Source of the DNA: Flavobacteriaceae bacterium UBA6268
GTDB taxonomy: Bacteria; Bacteroidota; Bacteroidia; Flavobacteriales; Flavobacteriaceae
Direction of reading: 5' to 3'
Length of the DNA stretch: 18,388 bases
Assembly (NCBI GenBank): GCA_002440705.1
Contig: DJVA01000023.1
Span: 1-18,388, forward strand
Both the position numbers and the translations under genes were made by a program. Positions 13,554 through 18,388 of the stretch are shown here, one piece after another; the first letter of the stretch is position 1; each line of letters opens with the position of its first letter. Below the pieces are notes generated by a model that saw only the letters and a program-made list of their open reading frames with translations, had not been told where the DNA came from and did no database searches.

Positions 13554-14654
13554 ATGTTGGTGCAAAGTACACAAAAAAAAATTTGCCTGATAAGCATTTC
13601 CCTTGCTATGGGAGGTGCAGAACGGTCCTGTGCCTTGCTCTCGCAAATGTTGTCGAAAAGCGGGCATCAAGTGTCGCTGGTGGTTCTCAACAATGTAATT
13701 GTACATGACTATGATGCCGAACTCTTTAATCTTGGGCTCTATAAGGATGGAAATGATCGTTTTTTGAAACGGCTGAAACGTTTTCGTAAGCTAAGAAACT
13801 ATTTAAAAAAGAAGCGGTTCGATTTTATCATTGACCATCGCCCCAAAAACAACCTCTTCAAGGAATCTTTTTATCGGTGCTACCTATATCGAGGCTTTAA
13901 AGTCATTAATGTGTACCATACTTCAAATAAGAAGATGGTTTTGACGCAATTTCCATGGCTTTTTAGTACGTTCTTAACCAACAACCATGCGAATGTAGCC
14001 GTTTCAAATTATGTAAAGGAACACTTGCTGGATGTTTATAAGTTGCCCAATACCGTAACGATCCATAATCCCTACGTCGAAAATTGGCCAACCAATGAAA
14101 GCTTTCCGGAGCTCCTAAAAAATAAGAGTTACATTCTTACTTACGGACGAATTGTAGATTTGGTCAAGGATTTTTCATTTTTACTTCGGGCGTTCAATAC
14201 CTCGAAGGTTTGGGAAAGCGAGGTCTATTTGGTGATTATGGGAGAAGGTCCCGACAGGCAATTTTTGGAAACGTATTCCGAAAGTCTGCCCTGTTCAAAA
14301 TACGTTCACTTCCTCCCTTTCAGCAAGAACCCAAAACCCATCGTAATGCAATCCGTATGCATTGCCTTAACCAGTAAATTTGAAGGATTCCCAATGGTGC
14401 TCCCAGAAGCGTTATCACTGGGCATTCCTGTAGTTTCCCTCGACATAGTCTCGGGTCCCAATGAGATCATTCGCAATGGATCTAATGGCTTGTTGGTTGA
14501 AAAAAGAAATGAAGAAATGTTTGCGGAAGCTTTAAAAAAGATGATCTTTGATGAAGGTTTTTTGCAAAAGTGCAGGGATAATGCCAAGGAATCCGTTGAA
14601 GCATTTTCGCCCAGCGCCATCACAAGAAAATGGAATAAGCTTTTAAGCGAATGA
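13554..14654 (+). CDS. Glycosyltransferase family 4
   Basis: Predicted 366-residue retaining GT-B glycosyltransferase. The N-terminal loop motif LAMGGAERSCALLSQ (GGAER at 20-24) and the C-terminal SKFEGFPMVLPEALSLGIPV (E277 and E285, the E-x7-E motif), followed by GPNEIIRNGSNGLLV, are classical GT4 features. Nucleotide-binding-domain entry is at SYILTYGRIVDLVKDFSFLL and EVYLVIMGEGPDR. Start ATG 13554 gives a normal N-terminus; an A9 tract (13573-13581) falls at codons 7-10. The stop overlaps the start of the ketoisomerase gene (ATGA). The motif set resembles enzymes that transfer N-acetylhexosamines or galactose-type sugars in O-antigen assembly, but specificity cannot be read from sequence alone. 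Confidence 0.92.
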   Translation: MLVQSTQKKICLISISLAMGGAERSCALLSQMLSKSGHQVSLVVLNNVIVHDYDAELFNLGLYKDGNDRFLKRLKRFRKLRNYLKKKRFDFIIDHRPKNNLFKESFYRCYLYRGFKVINVYHTSNKKMVLTQFPWLFSTFLTNNHANVAVSNYVKEHLLDVYKLPNTVTIHNPYVENWPTNESFPELLKNKSYILTYGRIVDLVKDFSFLLRAFNTSKVWESEVYLVIMGEGPDRQFLETYSESLPCSKYVHFLPFSKNPKPIVMQSVCIALTSKFEGFPMVLPEALSLGIPVVSLDIVSGPNEIIRNGSNGLLVEKRNEEMFAEALKKMIFDEGFLQKCRDNAKESVEAFSPSAITRKWNKLLSE

Positions 14655-15070
14655 AGGATATTGATATAGAACAATCAAGAATCATTGAAATTCCCAGGAT
14701 TATTGCCGACGATGGTCGGGGCAACCTTTCTGTGATTGAAAAAGATATCATTCCCTATCCAATCAAAAGGGTTTATTACCTCTACGACGTTCCAAGTGAT
14801 ACCAAACGGGGTGGGCATGCCCATAAAGAACTTCAGCAATTTCTCATTGCCTTGAGCGGCAGTTTTGATGTGGTTTTGGACGATGGGCATCACAAAAAGC
14901 GATATCACTTAAACCGTCCTTATAGAGGGTTGTATATCCCCAACGGGCTATGGAGGGTGCTTGAAAATTTTTCGGCAGGGGCCGTATGCCTGTCATTGGT
15001 AAGCGATGTTTACAAGGAAAGCGATTACGTGCGCAGTTACGACGATTTTAAATTATTTAAACAAGGTTAG
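14651..15070 (+). CDS. fdtA: dTDP-4-keto-6-deoxyhexose 3,4-ketoisomerase (FdtA/QdtA type)
   Basis: Small cupin of 139 residues in the WxcM-like (PF05523) sugar 3,4-ketoisomerase family. It would convert dTDP-4-keto-6-deoxyglucose to a 3-keto-6-deoxyhexose, the substrate of FdtB/QdtB. Visible signatures are DGRGNLSVIEKD near the start, TKRGGHAHKELQQFLIALSG (H56 and H58 in the position of the catalytic His pair), YIPNGLWRVLENFS, and the terminal SDVYKESDYVRSYDDF typical of the family. Length is normal. It is translationally coupled to the upstream GT4 gene by an ATGA overlap and overlaps the convergent GT2 gene by 18 nt. Sequence alone does not tell whether the product is galacto (FdtA) or gluco (QdtA), so the symbol names the family only. 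Confidence 0.9.
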   Translation: MKDIDIEQSRIIEIPRIIADDGRGNLSVIEKDIIPYPIKRVYYLYDVPSDTKRGGHAHKELQQFLIALSGSFDVVLDDGHHKKRYHLNRPYRGLYIPNGLWRVLENFSAGAVCLSLVSDVYKESDYVRSYDDFKLFKQG

Positions 15071-16000
15071 TCGGACATTAAGGGCTTCCATCCCTTTTTT
15101 AAACTTCCACAATAATCGCAAAAACCAAGCAGGCATCCCCAATGTAAATCGTTGTTTCAATAGCAGGTTGTTGGGGTCAATCTTGGAGGCGTAGCGTTTG
15201 AAAGAGTCAAAATCTCCTGCCATTTTATGCTGTAGGGCCATGGAAAACCTATTGCTATCTAAATACTTTTTCAGAAATGGAACCTCTGGGCAATAGGGTT
15301 CGTAAACATCTACGTTGATGTAGTTCCTCTTGAGGGTCGGCGTATGGGAAATCCTATTGCTTCCATCCAAATTATGTGTTGCCGAAATAATGGTAGAAAA
15401 AGCTAATGGTGAAGCCAAAGCGGCCCGGATCCATAAATCGGTATCTTCTCCTGCGCCATGGGTAATTTTGGGGTCAAAGCCCTTCAATTCTTGAAAAAAA
15501 TCCTTCCTGAAACAAACCGCCGAAGTCCAGGCCAAAGCATCGGTTAGGCTATATTCAAAATAATTGGCTACCAAACCGGTCCAATTCTTTGGTTTTTTCA
15601 TGATAGGAGATAGCATGGGGGTGGTAAAGTTTTGGTGATGCCTTTTTGCATAAGCAGTGGCAAACCACCGCGCATCCTTGAATTGTTGGGTAAGGTTGTT
15701 TAGATTTTCCAAATGGTGGGGGTGCCAATTATCGTCGGCATCCAAAAAAGCGACAAAGGCTCCCAATGCTTTTTGCACCCCAAAATTACGGGTCAGGGCT
15801 ACCCCTTCATTTTCTTTAGAAAAGAATCGAATTCTGGGGTCCGTGAAATTGGCCACCGCTTTCTTGCTGTTGTCGGTAGATCCGTCGTCTACAACAATGG
15901 CTTCAAAATCATCAAAACCTTGCTCTAGCAAACTTTTAAGAGTGCTCGCAATATCGTTTTCTTTGTTGTAGAGCGGAATGATTACTGAAAACTTAGGCAT
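15053..16000 (-). CDS. Glycosyltransferase family 2
   Basis: Predicted 315-residue inverting GT-A glycosyltransferase starting MPKFSVIIPLYNKENDIAST. Nucleotide-binding and metal motifs are clear: VVDDGSTDNS (38-43), ENEGVALTRNFG, FLDADDNW (D-x-D at 87-89) and GAGEDTDLW (E185, D186; the catalytic-base region). A basic, hydrophobic C-terminal segment (about LRLLWKFKKGMEALNVRLTL) could associate with the membrane. The gene's 3' end overlaps the ketoisomerase gene by 18 nt on the opposite strand. It overlaps the 3' end of the other GT2 gene by 8 nt on the same strand, so those two are probably one operon. Likely adds one sugar of the repeat unit on the cytoplasmic face; donor unknown. Confidence 0.92.
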   Translation of the reverse strand: MPKFSVIIPLYNKENDIASTLKSLLEQGFDDFEAIVVDDGSTDNSKKAVANFTDPRIRFFSKENEGVALTRNFGVQKALGAFVAFLDADDNWHPHHLENLNNLTQQFKDARWFATAYAKRHHQNFTTPMLSPIMKKPKNWTGLVANYFEYSLTDALAWTSAVCFRKDFFQELKGFDPKITHGAGEDTDLWIRAALASPLAFSTIISATHNLDGSNRISHTPTLKRNYINVDVYEPYCPEVPFLKKYLDSNRFSMALQHKMAGDFDSFKRYASKIDPNNLLLKQRFTLGMPAWFLRLLWKFKKGMEALNVRLTLFK

Positions 16001-16886
16001 CGTTCTTTTCTTTTAACAAGGAGAAATGGTACAAACGGTACAAATCAAAAACTTTTAAATTGGGATTGTTGGAATACAAATTCTTTTCGATACTTTTCAT
16101 AAACCATTTCATGCAGATCATAAAAATTCCCAAAAGCCTGAAGTTCTTAAGACGCTTGTAGAGTTTTTGGATGGGGCGAAAATCGTCTGGCAAATCAAGT
16201 TTCGATTCAAAACGAATGCTGGTTTCCAGGGATTCGATGGATTTTCGGATAAATGTTTCCGAGTTTTCGAGGCCTAAATGGAACACGGGATTGTCTATGT
16301 GTATTACCTTGATTCCATTTTGATAGATGAAATACGAAACAATGTTGTCCAATCCATACACATTCTCCGAGACTAAATTGATAGTTGAAAAAGTTGCTTT
16401 TTGTATCATCAAATTTCCAGAAACGATAAAATAGGGGCGTTTGTAGCGTTCTCGCACGTTTTTAGCTTCTCGGGACATGCCATACTTCCATCGTAAAACC
16501 TCTTCAATAACTGGTTTTTCTGAATGGTAGGTTACCCCACCAAAAAGAATTGGGGCTTCTTGCACCCCATCCAAAGCAAACCTTTGGATGAAATCTGGGT
16601 ATTTTGGCATCACGTCCGCATCCAAAAAAAGCAGCCATGGATACACAGCCATATCGGCAAGGAGTCCCCTCGATTTGGTCCTCCCTAAATTTAATTGGTT
16701 TTTGATGACCCGACAATTGGGAAGTTGTTCCATCATTTCATATTGATCGAGAAAAGCAGGATTATCTGAGGCATCGTCCAAGACAATAATTTCGAAGGGA
16801 TAGCATACCTTTTGGCATTGCGCATGAATATTCTCCACCAAGGGCGCTACCAGAGTATTGTATGTAGGGATGAGTACGGACAACAT
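15993..16886 (-). CDS. Glycosyltransferase family 2
   Basis: Predicted 297-residue GT-A enzyme. ATG at the complement of 16884-16886 (MLSVLIPTYNTLVAPLVENI) is preferred over an upstream in-frame start at 16922, whose extra 12 residues (MQPNTYFCYSHT) do not fit the family. Motifs are IIVLDDASDN (35-42), NLGRTKSRG and WLLFLDADVMPKYPDF (DAD at 89-91). The region after about residue 200 is variable and ends with several basic residues (FDLYRLYHFSLLKEKNDA). The stop lies inside the beginning of the downstream GT2 gene. A TATTTTTG element (complement of 16900-16907) precedes the start closely. First gene of a two-gene minus-strand operon; sugar specificity unknown. Confidence 0.9.
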   Translation of the reverse strand: MLSVLIPTYNTLVAPLVENIHAQCQKVCYPFEIIVLDDASDNPAFLDQYEMMEQLPNCRVIKNQLNLGRTKSRGLLADMAVYPWLLFLDADVMPKYPDFIQRFALDGVQEAPILFGGVTYHSEKPVIEEVLRWKYGMSREAKNVRERYKRPYFIVSGNLMIQKATFSTINLVSENVYGLDNIVSYFIYQNGIKVIHIDNPVFHLGLENSETFIRKSIESLETSIRFESKLDLPDDFRPIQKLYKRLKNFRLLGIFMICMKWFMKSIEKNLYSNNPNLKVFDLYRLYHFSLLKEKNDA

Positions 16887-16899
16887 GGTGTGAGAATAG

Positions 16900-16907
16900 C
16901 AAAAATA
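16900..16907 (-). promoter_or_regulatory. Candidate -7 element for the GT2 operon (TATTTTTG)
   Basis: Read on the minus strand this is an exact TAnnTTTG match, 13 nt upstream of the GT2 start codon, implying a very short leader. No TTG lies at the usual -33 distance, so the assignment is tentative. Confidence 0.35.
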
Positions 16908-16926
16908 AGTGTTTGGTTGCACTTAT
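16905..16926. promoter_or_regulatory. Inverted repeat in divergent intergenic region (possible operator)
   Basis: ATAAGTG (16905-16911) and CACTTAT (16920-16926) form a perfect 7-bp dyad with an 8-bp spacer, in the 82-bp region between the divergent GT2 operon and the 2OG oxygenase gene. It overlaps the candidate minus-strand -7 element. It could be an operator shared by both directions; chance occurrence in AT-rich DNA is also possible. Confidence 0.35.
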
Positions 16927-16941
16927 CTTTTATATTTAAAC

Positions 16942-16949
16942 TAATTTAG
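16942..16949 (+). promoter_or_regulatory. Candidate -7 element for the 2OG oxygenase gene (TAATTTAG)
   Basis: TAATTTAG matches TAnnTTTG at all but one position. A TTG at 16917-16919 is 22 nt upstream, within the range for Bacteroidota -33/-7 spacing. ATG 16969 lies 19 nt after the element. Tentative. Confidence 0.3.
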
Positions 16950-16968
16950 TGGTATTAATTTAAAAACC

Positions 16969-17787
16969 ATGGAAAGGAAAGCGATTGCGGACTTGATTCT
17001 GAAAAGACTCCAAGAGGAAAAAGAACGGTTAAAGCAGCAATTTGCCGAATCCCATAGTGGCATTGGCCATTTATACATCGATAATCTGCTTCCGGAAACC
17101 TTAGCACATGCCATCCATGAGGCATTTCCCAAAAAGGAGCAAATGGTTCGTAAAAAAACCCTCAGGGAATACAAGTATATTGCCGCCCAGATGGATCAGT
17201 ATGACCCATTGTTGGAAGAAGCCATCTATGCATTTCAGGACAAAAGAATTGTGGTGCTAGTTGGTGAAATTTGTGGGATTGAGGGCCTGGAACCGGACGA
17301 AAACCTTTATGCTGGTGGCATTTCGTTGATGGCAAAGGATAATTATTTGAACCCTCATCTCGACAATTCCCACGACAAGGACCGAGACCGCTGGAGGATA
17401 CTTAATTTGTTATTTTATGTAACCCCCAATTGGCAAGATGCAAATGGTGGACACTTGGAAGTTTGGCCAGAAGGTTTGGACCATCCGCAAGTAACGATTC
17501 ACAGTAGGTTCAACCGCTTAGCTATAATGGCAACACATAACGCTTCGTGGCATAGTGTTAGCCCTGTTGTTGGTGAGGGCGACCGTTGTTGTGTGTCCAA
17601 TTACTATTTTTCCAAAAGACCCTTGCGACAAGACGATAGCTTTCATGTAACGAGCTTCAGGGCACGACCAGGAAATAAATTCAAGGATTTTGTGTTGGAT
17701 TCGGATACAAAATTAAGAATGATTTTGCGTAAAGTATTTAGAAAAGGCATTCGGGAAAACCCCCACCAATACAAAAAAGACCAGTAA
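16969..17787 (+). CDS. 2-oxoglutarate/Fe(II) oxygenase (prolyl-4-hydroxylase-like)
   Basis: Predicted 272-residue oxygenase from ATG 16969. The beta-helix core is readable: GGISLMAKDNYLNPHLDNSH supplies the H-x-D pair (H130, D132), NLLFYVTPNW and GGHLEVWP follow, H195 sits in NASWHSVSPV, and R206 in GDRCCVSNYYFS is the likely 2-oxoglutarate-binding Arg. This is the P4Hc/Tpa1-like (2OG-FeII_Oxy_3) pattern, distinct from the PhyH-like gene at 11554. Residues 1-30 form a charged, probably helical N-terminus, and the C-terminus is highly basic. The subtilase gene starts 4 nt after the stop, so the two are probably co-transcribed. Substrate unknown; hydroxylation of a protein, sugar or lipid precursor are all possible. 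Confidence 0.85.
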   Translation: MERKAIADLILKRLQEEKERLKQQFAESHSGIGHLYIDNLLPETLAHAIHEAFPKKEQMVRKKTLREYKYIAAQMDQYDPLLEEAIYAFQDKRIVVLVGEICGIEGLEPDENLYAGGISLMAKDNYLNPHLDNSHDKDRDRWRILNLLFYVTPNWQDANGGHLEVWPEGLDHPQVTIHSRFNRLAIMATHNASWHSVSPVVGEGDRCCVSNYYFSKRPLRQDDSFHVTSFRARPGNKFKDFVLDSDTKLRMILRKVFRKGIRENPHQYKKDQ

Positions 17788-17791
17788 CGGT

Positions 17792-18388
17792 ATGAAGCTT
17801 GTTATCCTCAGTTTCCTCCTGGGCTGTTATGTCTATCAAGCTCAGGCACAATCTGATGAGATTTGGTTTTACATACTGGCCAAGGATACTCTTACCATTC
17901 CTTTCAACCATGAAAATAAGTTAGCTGAGTATGTAGGGAATGACCCTATATTGGAGCGAATTTTCGATTCCAAAGAAATCATCCAATTCAAAAAAACCTA
18001 CGTAGTAAACCAGCTAGGTTCTCGGGAAACGACCTATTTTGTCCGTACGTCTTCCAAGACTTTGTTAAACGATTTGCTGCAAGAGGCCCCTCATATTTTT
18101 GTTACGGGTCAATTACTTCTGGGTTCGGAAAAAAGGATTTTTGAGCCTAATGATTATGGGCTTACTTCCCGAATTGGCGAGAACAAAGGATGGCAGGTAG
18201 AGCTGGATTATCTCGATTTTCTAGGACTTCCTAAGGCTTGGTATTATACGACGGGGCGAAAGGAGGTAATGTTGGGCATTTCCGACGCCTATGTAGACAC
18301 CACGAATACAGAGTTCAAGGATAAATTTAAGGTGTTCAGGAAATCACACGACACAAAAAGTCATGGAAGTTCGGTGGCTGCCATCGCT
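17792..18388 (+). CDS. Secreted subtilisin-family (S8) serine protease, N-terminal part
   Basis: An open frame of 199 codons runs from ATG 17792 to the window edge. The N-terminus MKLVILSFLLGCYVYQAQAQ is an export signal: either signal peptidase I cleavage after AQA (residue 19) or, with LLGC at 9-12 as a short lipobox, a lipoprotein signal. Residues about 25-140 resemble a propeptide or spacer region. GLPKAWYYTTGRKEVMLGIS then leads into the subtilase core, with D165 in GISDAYVD as the catalytic Asp and H191 in SHGSSVAAIA as the catalytic His. The Ser lies beyond the window, as would any type IX secretion C-terminal domain. It follows the oxygenase by 4 nt, suggesting shared transcription. 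Confidence 0.85.
   Translation, partial: MKLVILSFLLGCYVYQAQAQSDEIWFYILAKDTLTIPFNHENKLAEYVGNDPILERIFDSKEIIQFKKTYVVNQLGSRETTYFVRTSSKTLLNDLLQEAPHIFVTGQLLLGSEKRIFEPNDYGLTSRIGENKGWQVELDYLDFLGLPKAWYYTTGRKEVMLGISDAYVDTTNTEFKDKFKVFRKSHDTKSHGSSVAAIA

Noticed and set aside
14306..14674. 122-codon minus-strand open frame over the GT4 gene end
   Set aside because: It is antisense to the E-x7-E region of a clear GT4 gene; no independent support.
1..18388. CRISPR array, tRNA, rRNA, transposase, integrase or toxin-antitoxin genes
   Set aside because: No regularly spaced repeats, RNA-gene signatures or mobile-element proteins were seen on either strand.

Overview
The window looks like chromosomal DNA from a member of the Bacteroidota, most likely a marine Flavobacteriaceae. 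The reasons are the amino-acid style of TypA and the cell-surface genes, the moderately AT-rich composition, the lack of convincing Shine-Dalgarno sequences, and several TAnnTTTG-type -7 promoter elements. No organism search was possible, so the genus is left open. No rRNA, tRNA, CRISPR array, transposase or integrase was seen.

Layout. (1) 2-1597 is the 3' part of the housekeeping translational GTPase gene typA. (2) 1665-8097 is a co-directional block: a tiny YFDPG-motif membrane protein, a two-domain protein with a kinase-like N-terminus and a SAM-methyltransferase C-terminus, and three paralogous membrane-anchored alkaline-phosphatase/sulfatase-superfamily enzymes. A structured, apparently non-coding 410-bp gap lies between the second and third paralogs. 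(3) 8191-12384 holds a FemAB/GNAT-type acyltransferase, an FdtB/QdtB-type sugar aminotransferase, a Wzx/WzxE-like flippase and a PhyH-like Fe(II)/2-oxoglutarate dioxygenase, packed with overlapping junctions. (4) 12381-13523 (minus) is a GT4-like glycosyltransferase. (5) 13554-15070 (plus) is a GT4 glycosyltransferase coupled to an FdtA/QdtA-type sugar 3,4-ketoisomerase. (6) 15053-16886 (minus) is two GT2 glycosyltransferases. (7) 16969 to the end (plus) is a second, unrelated Fe(II)/2-oxoglutarate oxygenase followed by the N-terminal part of a secreted subtilisin-family protease.

How the genes fit together. This is a surface-polysaccharide (O-antigen, capsule or exopolysaccharide) locus. FdtA and FdtB with a neighbouring acyltransferase predict a dTDP-3-(acylamino)-3,6-dideoxyhexose (Fuc3NAc or Qui3NAc type). 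Four glycosyltransferases would assemble the repeat unit and the flippase would move it across the inner membrane. The two dioxygenases and the first block could decorate the glycan or lipid. No polymerase, chain-length regulator, initiating sugar-phosphate transferase or RmlA/RmlB was seen, so the locus probably continues outside the window or uses genes elsewhere.

The least understood part, and the best candidate for a new system, is 1665-8097: a micro-membrane protein, a kinase-like/methyltransferase fusion and a triplicated phosphatase-superfamily membrane enzyme. I suggest it adds or removes a substituent on surface glycans; that role is inference.
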